A DNA stretch of 64,000 bases from Mycobacterium sp. AZCC_0083. GTDB lineage: Bacteria > Actinomycetota > Actinomycetes > Mycobacteriales > Mycobacteriaceae. The notes under the pieces were generated by a model, which was not told the origin of the DNA, did not search any database, and saw nothing but the letters and a program-made list of their open reading frames with translations. Location of the stretch: NCBI RefSeq assembly GCF_014202335.1, contig NZ_JACHGP010000001.1, positions 605,804 through 669,803 of the forward strand. The letters run 5' to 3'. Below are positions 28,038 to 36,729 of the stretch, in pieces. The translations under genes were made by a program, and so were the position numbers. Each line of letters begins with the position of its first letter. Within the stretch, counting starts at the first letter, position 1.

Positions 28038-29561
28038 TCAAGGCGCCTCTGCAGGCAATGGCGTTCCGCCTGGCGGTGGGACCCCTTCCGCCGCAGGTGG
28101 TCCCACTACAAGGGGTGGCGGCGGCGGCGCCGCCGAGGGGCTCGGCAGCGGCGTCGGTTGGACCTGCCCGGGGAACGGCGGGGTGAAGGGCTCGACTCCC
28201 GCCACGGGGCTCGCCGGATCGGGCGCACTACCAGGAGGCGGTGCCGGTGGCAGACCCGGGTACAGCGGTGTGCCGTCGGGGGCATATTGCAGTGCGCCAT
28301 ACGCGGGCGCGCCGGGGTACGGGATGGGCCCTGGTGCAGGTCCGTTCCCATTACGGACGCTCGGTGGCTCCGGAACGCCACGGGTGGCCGGGAAGTAATT
28401 GGCGTAGCCCGGGAAACCGATGCCTGGGTTCACCCGCATGTCGTTGCCGGTACCCCAACCGGTGTTGGTCACCATGTACCGCACCGGCCAGTTCTTCGTG
28501 ACGTCGGGTAGCGCACCACACCCTGGCTTGCCGCCGGGGCCGCCCTTGGCGCCGACGATCGGCAGATTGTCCGGGTACTTGTACGGATCGTCACCGCCCA
28601 ACAGCGCGACGTCGAGAATCACACCCTTGCCGTTGGTACCTCCGGTCACGTCCAGGAAGCCGGTGTCGATGGTCTCCTTGCCGCCGAGGATCAGGCAGGT
28701 CAACTCCGGGTTGTACTTCATCAGCAAGTCCGTCGTCGGTACGAGGACGTTGGAGGCCTTGACCAGGTTGTCCTTGCTCGGCCCCAGCAGGTCGATTCCA
28801 CTGTGGGACAGACCGATCACGCTGACGAGCAGGGAGTCGAGGTTCTTCGCGTTGTCGGTGATCGCCGTGCTTGTGGTACTCGCCGCATCCAGAACCGTCA
28901 CGATGTTCTTCGCGGCAGCACTATAGGTATCACTGAAACCCTTGAGGGACTGCCAGTCTCGGCGCACGGTTTCGGACCGCGGATTCAGTGCCATCAGCAC
29001 CTCGTTGCCGTCCGAGATTCCCTGACCGATCTGGTCTCCCTGGCCACGCAAGCCCTCGCCAAGCGCGGAGAGCACGGAGTTCAGCTTGGCGGGGTCGATC
29101 TTCTGCAGCACGTCGCGCAGGTTCTGGAAGACGGTGTTGACCTCGGTGCTGACGTTGGAGGACTGAACCACGGCGCCAGGAGCGAGGTGCTGGGAGCTTG
29201 GATCGCTCGGGTAGAGGAGGTTGACGTACTTGGCGCCGAACGCGGTGGTGGCTCGGATCTCGGCCCCCACGTTCGCCGGGATCTGTTGGAGTACATCGGG
29301 ATCGATCTGCAGTTGAAGGCTCACCTGACCGGTGCCGCCGTTGATTTCACCAACCCGACCGACCTGAACTCCACGCATCTTGACCTTGGCGCCCGGCTCC
29401 ATCACCAGGCCCGCTCTGTCGGACGTCAGCGTCACCGTGTCGTATTGCTTGAAGGCGCCGACGAACATCATTCCGGTGCTGCCGACGAGGCCGGCGATGA
29501 CCGCCAACAGGATCAGCGTCCACCATCCGGGAGCCAGTCCCTTGCCTCTTCTCGATTCCAC
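28038..29561 (-). CDS. mceA: Mce-family protein MceA
   Basis: 507 residues: anchor helix (about 14-34), MCE domain (about 40-120; VKMRGVQVGRVGEI; FGAKYVNLLYP), long helical region, a Cys-containing middle section (about 290-360) and a Pro-rich C-terminal tail of roughly 120 residues. The GTG start lies three bases after the yrbEB stop. It is the first of the six tunnel subunits and defines the operon as mce type; which numbered mce operon it corresponds to cannot be told from sequence alone. Confidence 0.93.
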   Translation of the reverse strand: MESRRGKGLAPGWWTLILLAVIAGLVGSTGMMFVGAFKQYDTVTLTSDRAGLVMEPGAKVKMRGVQVGRVGEINGGTGQVSLQLQIDPDVLQQIPANVGAEIRATTAFGAKYVNLLYPSDPSSQHLAPGAVVQSSNVSTEVNTVFQNLRDVLQKIDPAKLNSVLSALGEGLRGQGDQIGQGISDGNEVLMALNPRSETVRRDWQSLKGFSDTYSAAAKNIVTVLDAASTTSTAITDNAKNLDSLLVSVIGLSHSGIDLLGPSKDNLVKASNVLVPTTDLLMKYNPELTCLILGGKETIDTGFLDVTGGTNGKGVILDVALLGGDDPYKYPDNLPIVGAKGGPGGKPGCGALPDVTKNWPVRYMVTNTGWGTGNDMRVNPGIGFPGYANYFPATRGVPEPPSVRNGNGPAPGPIPYPGAPAYGALQYAPDGTPLYPGLPPAPPPGSAPDPASPVAGVEPFTPPFPGQVQPTPLPSPSAAPPPPPLVVGPPAAEGVPPPGGTPLPAEAP

Positions 29562-29564
29562 GCG

Positions 29565-30413
29565 CTATCCCGAGAGGTTGAGTCCGCCGGACTGGCCGTA
29601 GATGGCCAGTGAGACGAACAAAGTCACGAACACGGAGGCGATCAATGAGGTACGTACGGCCCGCCCCACCGCCTCGCCGACTCCGGCAGGCCCGCCGGAG
29701 GCGTTGAACCCGTAGTAGGTATGGACGAGCATCACCACGATTGCCATCGAGACGGCCTGCAGGAAGGAGTAGATGAGGTCCATCGGATTCAGAAACGTGT
29801 TGAAGTAATGGTCGTAGACGCCGGTGGACTGCCCGTAGACCAGGGTGGTGCCAGTGCGCGTGGCGACGAACGCCATGATCACGGCGACGCAGTAGAGAGG
29901 AATGACGACGATCACGCCTGCCAGCACCCGGGTGGAAGCCAGGTAGGCAACCGAGCGGATCCCCATCACCTCCAGGGCGTCGATCTCCTCGCTGATGCGC
30001 ATGGCGCCAAGCTGCGCCGTGGCGCCGGCTCCGATGGTCGCGGCAAGGCCGATGCCTGCCACCAGAGGTCCGACGAGGCGGACGTTGAGGAAGGCCGACG
30101 TGAAGCCTGCCAGTGCCGCGACGCCGATTTGGTCGAGCTGGTTGTAGGCCTGCACCGCGATCAGCGAGCCCGCGGACAACGTCAGGAACCCGACGATGAC
30201 GATGGTGCCGCCGATGATCGCCAGTGCGCCAACACCAAGACTCATCTGAGCAATGAGCCTGATGACTTCGCTCTGGTATCGAAACAAGGCGTCGGCGATG
30301 CCCTTGATGGTCTGGGCGTAGAACTGAGTCTGACTGCCGATCCGATTCCAGCCGTCAACCCAGCCGATGAAAGTGCTTCGCAGGCGCGGAAACTGATTGC
30401 TCGCGAGGCTCAC
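29565..30413 (-). CDS. yrbEB: MlaE/YrbE-family ABC permease (second)
   Basis: 282 residues from GTG overlapping the yrbEA stop by four bases; a longer frame upstream runs through yrbEA and is rejected. It is a multi-spanning MlaE-type permease with an amphipathic N-terminal helix. The family signature is G-A-T-A-Q-L-G-A-M-R-I-S-E-E-I-D-A-L-E-V-M-G (about residues 135-157), the coupling region that contacts the ATPase. It forms the inner-membrane pore with YrbEA below the Mce tube. Confidence 0.94.
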   Translation of the reverse strand: MSLASNQFPRLRSTFIGWVDGWNRIGSQTQFYAQTIKGIADALFRYQSEVIRLIAQMSLGVGALAIIGGTIVIVGFLTLSAGSLIAVQAYNQLDQIGVAALAGFTSAFLNVRLVGPLVAGIGLAATIGAGATAQLGAMRISEEIDALEVMGIRSVAYLASTRVLAGVIVVIPLYCVAVIMAFVATRTGTTLVYGQSTGVYDHYFNTFLNPMDLIYSFLQAVSMAIVVMLVHTYYGFNASGGPAGVGEAVGRAVRTSLIASVFVTLFVSLAIYGQSGGLNLSG

Positions 30414-31180
30414 GTCGCTCCCGCCTTCACGGCGACCGCGGTGGCGATCACATTGATCACGAACAAGGCCATGAACGTGTACACGACCGTTTCGTTGACG
30501 GCGTTGCCGACCCCCTGCGGTCCCCCGCCGACGGAAATGCCCTTGTAGCAGGCAATCAGGCTGGCGGCGAGGCCGAAGAGCGCCGCCTTTATCAGCGCCG
30601 TGATGACGGCGGGCCCCTTCACCAAGAGCGTCAACCCCGCGGCGAATGCGCCAGGGGTGACGTTCTGGAAGAACACCGAGAAGACGAAGCCGCCTGCGAT
30701 GCCGACGAGACACACCAGGGAAGCGAGCAGAAGGGACACCAGCGTGGCGGCCAGGACCCGAGGCACCACGAGTGCCTGGACCGGGTTGATGCCAAGCACC
30801 CGTAACGCGTCCAGTTCCTCGCGGATGGTCCGTGAGCCCAGATCGGCACACATCGCGGTGGCGCCGGCGCCAGCGATCACCAGCACCGTCACGATCGGGC
30901 CGGTTTGGGTGACCGTGCCGAGCGCAGCGCCCGTTCCGGAGAAGTCCGCCGCTCCGATCTCGACGAGCAACACATTGATGGTGAAGGTGGTCAGGACGGT
31001 GAAGGGGATCGACAGAAGGATGGTCGGCAGCAAGGCGACCCGCGCCACGAACCACGTCTGCAGGATGAACTCTCGCCATGCCCACGGCGGCCTGAACATC
31101 TGAACGAAAGTGTCTAGTGACATCGCGAAGAAGTCCCCGAGGGCGCGAACGGGCTTGCCGGCGGATTGCAGACTAACCAC
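30410..31180 (-). CDS. yrbEA: MlaE/YrbE-family ABC permease (first)
   Basis: 256 residues from GTG at 31180, chosen because AAGGGGG ends five bases upstream; a GTG at 31195 is in frame but would contain that ribosome site. Five or six membrane segments, with the signature T-A-M-C-A-D-L-G-S-R-T-I-R-E-E-L-D-A-L near the middle. It is the first gene of a ten-gene operon running to 20298. It is the membrane pore for lipid import with YrbEB; the ATPase MceG is not encoded here, as is usual for mce operons. Confidence 0.94.
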   Translation of the reverse strand: MVSLQSAGKPVRALGDFFAMSLDTFVQMFRPPWAWREFILQTWFVARVALLPTILLSIPFTVLTTFTINVLLVEIGAADFSGTGAALGTVTQTGPIVTVLVIAGAGATAMCADLGSRTIREELDALRVLGINPVQALVVPRVLAATLVSLLLASLVCLVGIAGGFVFSVFFQNVTPGAFAAGLTLLVKGPAVITALIKAALFGLAASLIACYKGISVGGGPQGVGNAVNETVVYTFMALFVINVIATAVAVKAGAT

Positions 31181-31195
31181 TACCGCCCCCTTCAC

Positions 31196-32572
31196 GCGTC
31201 ATCCGGATTGGCATGGAGTGCTGAATCCCTTCGCCGCTAAACGCTGATCACTCTTGCGCGAACTTGTGACCAGTAACACAAGCACTGCCGTCGAACCGTA
31301 CACCACGATTTTCGACATGAGCAACATTCGAAGGATTCACACAAGGGGGCATCCAAGTCCACCTAGTAGAACAAGTGAGATTTGCTAGACACCTATGTGA
31401 CGATCGAGGCCAAGCGTCTCATGAGTCGGCTCAAATGCGACGCGCACACGATCTCCGAGAGATCGGTCCGCGAGCGCCCCACCAGCGACTTCGCCCTCCG
31501 CGCAGGCCTGTGCGAATATCAAATGCGATCGACATCGACGAGCCATCCCCGTGCGGCGCAGCTGGCTATCGTCTCATCCCGCCGTGTTGAACAACGCGAG
31601 GCAGACCCAAAGTCGGTTGCTGTAGTTTGCCAGGGCCTCGTAGATTAGACGGCGTCACGTCAATGTCAGCAAGTATTTCCATTTGCCGCGAATTACATTT
31701 GTGCGGACATGGAGATGAATTTATCGGACAAATGTGAACACTCTTCACGGCGCAATCAATCGGGCCAGAAGATTGCATTTCTCCACGGAGATGGTTCTCC
31801 GTAAATGGGTCCCGAAAGCGGACAGGATCCTTTTCCAGTCAGCGTTTCGTCATCAAATGAAGGCCATTGCCACGGTTTCACACCTGCGCCAAAACTCGCC
31901 ACCCGACGCGCATCCGCGTGCCACGAAGCACTACAGACCCGTCCCGCAGGCCACCCCCTGAGCGGCCCGATACGAGCTCGCGCATCCGGCCGACAGCGAC
32001 CCGCGTCGCCGCAAGCCAAGTCTCGGGACATACCCCTTTTACCGGCCGTGCGCCCCGCTGATCACGTTCTATATCCCGCGGGGTCACGTTCGTCCGACAG
32101 GTGCGTTGGCTACCTGTGCGCTGAGCGGTCGCCGATCCCTCGGACCGCCCAGCTTCCGGCCCTTGCCCCCTTCGCGGTCGGTGACCAAGTCGAGCCCGGA
32201 AGCTCCGAGCCCGGCCGACGTCCGATTAAGACGAGCCGACTCCTTTGTTCCGACGGAGAATGTGTCAGCGGCAGGCGCGTTGTAAATAGTGAATCATCTA
32301 TCCATTTATCGGATTAGATAGCTACCGATATCCGGCAGTCGGGGCCCGCGCCTCAACGCGCCATTTCGGACACTCCCGCCGCGGATATCACCTCGTTGCT
32401 CGCTAGCGGCATATGGACGCCTGCCTGCCGATTCGCGCCGTTTCTTTGCGTTGATTCCCTGTTCGCCGGAGGATCTTCGCCAACGCCGAAAGAACACCGG
32501 CACCGACCACGCGTCGGCTGCTGCGCGGCGCCGTCGATCGCCGATCCGGCTGGACCGTGACTCCGATTCGTG
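31196..32572. other. Long non-coding region upstream of the mce operon
   Basis: About 1.4 kb with no convincing gene on either strand. The short open frames are rich in Arg, Ser and Pro and show no domain or ribosome site. Base composition is lower in G+C than the neighbours, and several inverted repeats are visible: CTTGTG/CACAAG at 31263, ACATTTGT/ACAAATGT near 31695-31735, ACGGAGA/TCTCCGT at 31785-31802, CCCCGC/GCGGGG near 32050-32082 and ACAGGT/ACCTGT at 32097-32117. It could hold the mce promoter region, a small RNA or decayed DNA. Confidence 0.6.
31263..31282. promoter_or_regulatory. Palindrome upstream of yrbEA (candidate operator)
   Basis: CTTGTG-ACCAGTAA-CACAAG is a perfect six-base dyad, 83 bp upstream of the yrbEA start, in a position expected for a TetR-type repressor site on the mce promoter. 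The regulator is not identified. Confidence 0.4.
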
Positions 32573-32601
32573 TTCTGACGCCGTGTACACACTTGTAGGA
32601 T
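32573..32601 (+). promoter_or_regulatory. Probable sigma-70-type promoter of the small secreted protein
   Basis: TTCTGA and TAGGAT are separated by exactly 17 bases. The -10 hexamer ends seven bases before the ATG at 32609, so the transcript would be leaderless or nearly so, which is common in mycobacteria. The -35 match is modest. Confidence 0.45.
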
Positions 32602-32608
32602 CCGGACC

Positions 32609-33025
32609 ATGAACCAGTGCCTCGCCGCAGTCGTCAGTAGCTTCGCGCTCACACTGGCCGGTGTCGCCCACGCGTCGATCGCCACCGCCAGTCCTCCGTC
32701 CGACGGCGGGGACTCACCCTCCTGCGTGTACACGATGTCAGCGCCGCAGGTGGTCTCGGTGTCGGGCGTTGCGATGGTGACTGCCTCGCTGAAGCCGTTT
32801 CCGTGTACGGGACACATCAGCCCCAACTCACTGACCATCTGCATCGAAGCGCAAGGAAGCGCGCCGCCGCAGTGCGCCTTCAGAGCCGTTCCCGAGAAGG
32901 CGGAAGTATTCGTGCCCTACAAGCCAGGGACCACCTACATCACCAACGGCACCGGCTGTGGCTCGGTGTACACCACACAGGGCTCGATCTGCGCGTCCGT
33001 GGGGCCGACGTCCACGATCCTGTAA
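32609..33025 (+). CDS. Small secreted Cys-rich protein of unknown function
   Basis: 138 residues with a typical signal peptide (hydrophobic core S-S-F-A-L-T-L-A-G-V-A, likely cleavage after V-A-H-A or I-A-T-A, about residue 23-28). The mature part has six Cys residues, enough for three disulphides, and is rich in Ser, Thr and Pro. No enzyme motif is recognised. It stands alone, convergent with the TetR gene. Coding is supported by the signal peptide, the conserved start context and the stop just before the convergent gene. Confidence 0.75.
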   Translation: MNQCLAAVVSSFALTLAGVAHASIATASPPSDGGDSPSCVYTMSAPQVVSVSGVAMVTASLKPFPCTGHISPNSLTICIEAQGSAPPQCAFRAVPEKAEVFVPYKPGTTYITNGTGCGSVYTTQGSICASVGPTSTIL

Positions 33026-33046
33026 CCGCGACGGCCGTTGGCGCCA

Positions 33047-33658
33047 TCAGGATCCAGCGTTCAGCGATCGCCACAGCATCTCGGCGGCAGCAGTAGCCAC
33101 GGCCGCGCGAGACATCGCGGCAATCTCGTTGTGGCGGACCATCAGCCACGATCGCTCGAGCATCGCCATCACGACCAGACCGGTAGCGGACGGATCGACG
33201 TCGACCCACGTAGGAGCCATCTTGGCGATGGCCTCCCCAAGTGCTGCTGCCGTACGACGATGTGACCGCGCCACCGCCGCGCGGAACTTTCGGTCGGCAG
33301 GCATGTCCTCCGTAGATCGGATCACGAAGGCCCCATTGCGGTCGAGGTAGTCGAAGTACCGGTCGACCCAACCCTCGACCTCCTCACGGGAGGGTGGAAT
33401 CCCGAGGTCGCCGAACTCCTGCACGACCTCGAGCACCTGGCGGTAGGTCGCCGTGCCGAGCTCGATGAACAGCTCGGTCTTGTCCGAGAAGTAGTAGTAG
33501 AAGCCTGCCCTGTTGACGTCCGCCATGTCGGTGATGTCCCGGATCGTTACCCCCGAGAAGCCCTTGCGCGCGAACACGATCCGCGCGGCATCCAGAATCG
33601 ACTCACGGGTGCGGTCGGACTTGCGCGCGGCTTGCGGGGGCAGGCCCTCAGACGCCAT
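33047..33658 (-). CDS. TetR-family transcriptional regulator
   Basis: 203 residues from ATG at 33658. The N-terminal helix-turn-helix (about residues 12-58) shows ILDAARIVFARKGFSGVTIRDIT and NRAGFYYYFSDKTELF. The ligand-binding domain follows. The start lies inside the end of the Rieske oxygenase gene (11-base overlap), so the two form an operon and the regulator probably controls it and itself. The palindrome at 34712 upstream of the Rieske gene is the obvious candidate operator. Confidence 0.92.
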   Translation of the reverse strand: MASEGLPPQAARKSDRTRESILDAARIVFARKGFSGVTIRDITDMADVNRAGFYYYFSDKTELFIELGTATYRQVLEVVQEFGDLGIPPSREEVEGWVDRYFDYLDRNGAFVIRSTEDMPADRKFRAAVARSHRRTAAALGEAIAKMAPTWVDVDPSATGLVVMAMLERSWLMVRHNEIAAMSRAAVATAAAEMLWRSLNAGS

Positions 33659-34667
33659 GCGGTACTGGCTCGCCTGCCGAATGCTCTGGATAGAAGCTGC
33701 TTGCCCACCGCCGCAGCGCGCGGAATCCCGCCGCTTCCGACGTCGCGAGCGCAGGCGGATCGAGGTACTGCTGATGTTCCCAGATCCGGATGTCGTCCGG
33801 CAGTGCCAGTTTGGCCGATTCCAGCCTGGCCTGAAAGTCGCCAGGTGCGCCCGACTCCTCAGCACTGATCCAGTAGCCGGCGAAGATGTCGGACCTGGTG
33901 TCATCGACCGGCGTCGCACAGATGGAGATGACGCGGATGCCGTCACGCATGTGCTCGCCGTTGAAGGCCACGCCGATTCCCGACCAGTAGATCTCGATGG
34001 TGTTCATCGTGTCGCCCTCACGGTCCTCCCCGTCGGTCCACCGCTTGCCGAAACCAACCTTGGCTACCCACGTCGAGTCGTCGGTCCGCTCGCGCAATAC
34101 CACCGGGCTGATGGGGGTCCGGTGCACGAAGCGGAAGTGATGCGGATCCACGGCATTCTCCGCGATCACCTGAGGGTGCACCTTGACCTTCTCGAACCGC
34201 GTCCGGCATTCGGGGTCGAAGGGGTGGAACGTCGTTTCCCGCACGTGGGGACCGAGGACCTCGAACGCTTCGGGTGCGGCCCACAGAGGCGGTCGCGCAT
34301 CGGCGTCGTGCCAGATGTAGATGGAGTCATTGAGCTCGGCCACTGGATACGAGCGCACGCGACGGCCCCTGTTGGGACGGTTCTCGTAGGGAATGCGGAC
34401 GTTGCGGCCATCGCCGTTCCACACCCAGCCATGAAACGGGCACTGGATGCCGTCCTCCACTACGCAGCCGCCGTGAGCGAGGCTGGCTCCGAGATGTTGA
34501 CAGTGCGCATCGAGCACCTTGACCCGACCGTCCAACTCCCGGAACAGGACGAGATCCCGCCCGAAGTAGTGCATGGGCTGCACGTCGCCGATGGCAACGT
34601 CAGCGCTCCACGCCACCTGGAACCAGCCGGTGGGCACCATGCTCGGCAATGCCTTCATCGTCGTCAC
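33648..34667 (-). CDS. Rieske 2Fe-2S non-heme iron oxygenase, KshA-like
   Basis: 339 residues from GTG at 34667, preceded by AAAGGA; an ATG at 34760 is in frame but would place the operator inside the gene. The Rieske cluster ligands are C-Q-H (about residue 68) and C-P-F-H-G-W (about 87). The mononuclear iron motif E-N-A-V-D-P-H-H-F-R-F-V-H is at about 175. Size and motifs resemble the 3-ketosteroid 9-alpha-hydroxylase oxygenase KshA and related ring hydroxylases. No reductase partner is adjacent. Substrate is unknown; a steroid or aromatic ring is likely. Confidence 0.92.
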   Translation of the reverse strand: MTTMKALPSMVPTGWFQVAWSADVAIGDVQPMHYFGRDLVLFRELDGRVKVLDAHCQHLGASLAHGGCVVEDGIQCPFHGWVWNGDGRNVRIPYENRPNRGRRVRSYPVAELNDSIYIWHDADARPPLWAAPEAFEVLGPHVRETTFHPFDPECRTRFEKVKVHPQVIAENAVDPHHFRFVHRTPISPVVLRERTDDSTWVAKVGFGKRWTDGEDREGDTMNTIEIYWSGIGVAFNGEHMRDGIRVISICATPVDDTRSDIFAGYWISAEESGAPGDFQARLESAKLALPDDIRIWEHQQYLDPPALATSEAAGFRALRRWASSFYPEHSAGEPVPHGV

Positions 34668-34711
34668 GGAGACGTCCTTTCGCCACATGCGTCTTGCCCT
34701 CACCTTACCCA

Positions 34712-34734
34712 TTTTTGACATCTTTGTCGAAAAT
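34712..34734. promoter_or_regulatory. 23-bp palindromic operator, copy B
   Basis: The sequence from 34712 has arms TTTTTGACA and TGTCGAAAA around TCTT and matches the element at 19626 at 19 of 23 positions. It sits between the divergent Rieske (34667) and LLM oxidoreductase (34829) genes and could control both. Confidence 0.65.
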
Positions 34735-34828
34735 TTGGAACGGCTTCCGCTTTGTCCCATGGCACCGCCCGGGTACAGTGACGTGTATTACTAGGTGAAC
34801 GATGTCGTTCAGCAGACGGTGAGGGATC

Positions 34829-35824
34829 ATGGACTGGGGACTCCCATGGCCGGGCCAGGCGCTCGCGGCGCAGGCCGAAGCGGCAGGCGCAAGTGCGTTC
34901 TGCGCCGGCGAATTCGCCGATCTGAACGCCTACGTGACCGCGACCGAGATGGCACACAACACGTCGACGGCGGTGTTCGGCCCTGGCATCGCCTACGCGT
35001 TCGCCCGCTCGCCATTCGTCCACGCCGCCGCGGTGCGTCACCTGTCCCGGGCGTCTGCGGGCAGGGTCTTCCTGGGCCTCGGGGCGGGCACGTCGCGGAT
35101 GAACCGGGACTGGTTCGGCGTCGAAGCGGCCCATCCCGCACCCCGGATGGGCGAACTGATCGAGGTGATCAGGGCGTACCTGACCGCCGAAAACGGCGAG
35201 TCCATCCAGTATCACGGCGAGTACTACAAGATCGACGCGGACATCCGTGCTCCCGTGCTCGGCCGACTCGACGTGCCGATTCTGATCGGGGCATTCAACA
35301 AGGTCATGACGCAAACGGCGGGTCGCGTCGCCAACGGCGTTCTGGGACATGGGTTGTTCACCGATCGCTGGTGGGCCGAACTGGTGGAGCCCGCACTGCG
35401 TCACGGCGCCGAATCGAGTGGACGCGATGTCGCCGACCTGCGGCGCTGGGGCTGGCTGATCACCGCGATCGACGACGACGACCCACAGCGCGCCGTTCGA
35501 GACGCGAAGTTGCAGATCGCCTTCTATCTGACCGTGCGGACCTACGACTCGCTGGTCGAGCTGCACGGCTGGCAGGACGAGGTCGCGGCGATTCGCGCAG
35601 CGTTCCGCAGCGGCCGACCGGAGAGCATCGCCGATCACGTCACCGACGACATGCTGTGGTCGATCGCCGTGTGTGGGGATACCGCGCAGGCACGCGAAAT
35701 GCTATCCGCGCGCAAGCGATTGCCCGACCTCGCGTTCACGTCGCCACCGAGTTTTCTGGTCGGACGCCGACAACGCGCACGGTACGACGCGGCGGCAATC
35801 AAGCTGATGTCCCATCAGGATTGA
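34829..35824 (+). CDS. LLM-class F420-dependent (or flavin) oxidoreductase
   Basis: 331 residues with the luciferase-like TIM-barrel pattern: W-G-L-P start, A-E-A-A-G at the first helix, a V-F-G-P-G-I-A-Y-A segment with F-A-R-S-P (about residue 60), and GRVFLGLGAGTSR (about 90-102), typical of F420-dependent mycobacterial enzymes. It oxidises or reduces a ketone, alcohol or alkene. It is divergent from the Rieske gene across copy B of the shared operator, so both may act on one compound. Confidence 0.88.
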   Translation: MDWGLPWPGQALAAQAEAAGASAFCAGEFADLNAYVTATEMAHNTSTAVFGPGIAYAFARSPFVHAAAVRHLSRASAGRVFLGLGAGTSRMNRDWFGVEAAHPAPRMGELIEVIRAYLTAENGESIQYHGEYYKIDADIRAPVLGRLDVPILIGAFNKVMTQTAGRVANGVLGHGLFTDRWWAELVEPALRHGAESSGRDVADLRRWGWLITAIDDDDPQRAVRDAKLQIAFYLTVRTYDSLVELHGWQDEVAAIRAAFRSGRPESIADHVTDDMLWSIAVCGDTAQAREMLSARKRLPDLAFTSPPSFLVGRRQRARYDAAAIKLMSHQD

Positions 35825-35899
35825 CTTGGTGAACCTCAGAACGAAACTATCCCAACATGGTTTACTGAGTAGTACATCTGACCGACCCAGGAGGTCGTA

Positions 35900-36685
35900 G
35901 TGGCCCGCCAGGAATCCCTCGCGCCGATGGTCGCGCCGGAGCCAACTTCTGGCGCAGTCCGGTCCCCCAAGACCGCGGAGCTGGTAGCGCAGACGTTGCG
36001 GCGCATGGTCGTCGACGGGCAGTTGAAGGACGGCGACTTCCTGCCGTACGAGCCCGACCTGATGGCCCACTTCCAGGTCAGCAGACCAACCCTGCGAGAA
36101 GCGGTGCGCGTGCTGGAGTCCGACCGTCTCGTCGAGGTGCGACGCGGTTCGCGGACCGGTGCGAAGGTACGGGTGCCCGGCCCGGAAGTGGTAGCCCGAC
36201 CGGCCGCACTGGTTCTGGCCATCTCGGGCACGACACTCGGCGACGTGATGACGGCGCGCATCGCCATCGAGCCGCATGCTGCCCGGTTGTTGGCCGATGA
36301 AGGCAGCGAGGGAGCGCACGCGGAGCTGCGCCAACTCGTAGAAGAGATCCCCCAAGCCTGGGAAGCCGGCAGGCTGGCACAAGCCTCCGCCAACCTGCAC
36401 CGTCGCATGGTCGAGTTGTCGGGCAATGCCACCCTGGCGTTGATCGCCGGGATGCTGCACGAGATCGCCGTGAAGCACACCTCCGCGGCAATCCTGCGAG
36501 ACCAGAATGGGGCGCCGAAGGCGCAGTACACCAAGCTGATTCGATCCTACCGCCACCTCGCCGATCTGGTGTCAGATGGCAAGGGCGCTGAGGCCGAGGC
36601 CCACTGGCGCAGGCACATGGAGATTGCCAGCGCTGCGCTGCTCAAGGGATACGAGAAAACCAAAGTCCGCGACATCATGTACTGA
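35900..36685 (+). CDS. GntR-family regulator, FCD subfamily
   Basis: 261 residues from GTG, with AGGAGG eight bases upstream. The winged helix (about residues 20-85) has F-L-P-Y-E-P-D-L-M-A-H-F and S-R-P-T-L-R-E-A-V-R-V, and the FCD ligand domain follows (LHRRMVELSGNATLALI). It is related in organisation to the regulator at 5841 but is a separate paralogue. A CoA-transferase follows after 44 bases and is its likely target. Confidence 0.92.
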   Translation: MARQESLAPMVAPEPTSGAVRSPKTAELVAQTLRRMVVDGQLKDGDFLPYEPDLMAHFQVSRPTLREAVRVLESDRLVEVRRGSRTGAKVRVPGPEVVARPAALVLAISGTTLGDVMTARIAIEPHAARLLADEGSEGAHAELRQLVEEIPQAWEAGRLAQASANLHRRMVELSGNATLALIAGMLHEIAVKHTSAAILRDQNGAPKAQYTKLIRSYRHLADLVSDGKGAEAEAHWRRHMEIASAALLKGYEKTKVRDIMY

Positions 36686-36729
36686 ACTGGAGGCAGTGTG
36701 TCGACGAGCAAGCAGGTCTGGGAGGTCTG

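Noticed and set aside
31263..31282. A KstR or KstR2 steroid-regulator site before yrbEA
   Set aside because: The dyad CTTGTG-N8-CACAAG does not fit either published consensus in spacing or sequence, so it is kept only as an unassigned palindrome.
31805..32317. A possible 170-residue gene in the region before the mce operon
   Set aside because: No ribosome site, composition is Ser/Pro/Arg-rich without any fold signature, and it crosses two inverted repeats.
33513..34718. A 401-codon plus-strand frame across the TetR and Rieske genes
   Set aside because: No recognisable domain, and the minus strand carries two clear families with motifs intact.
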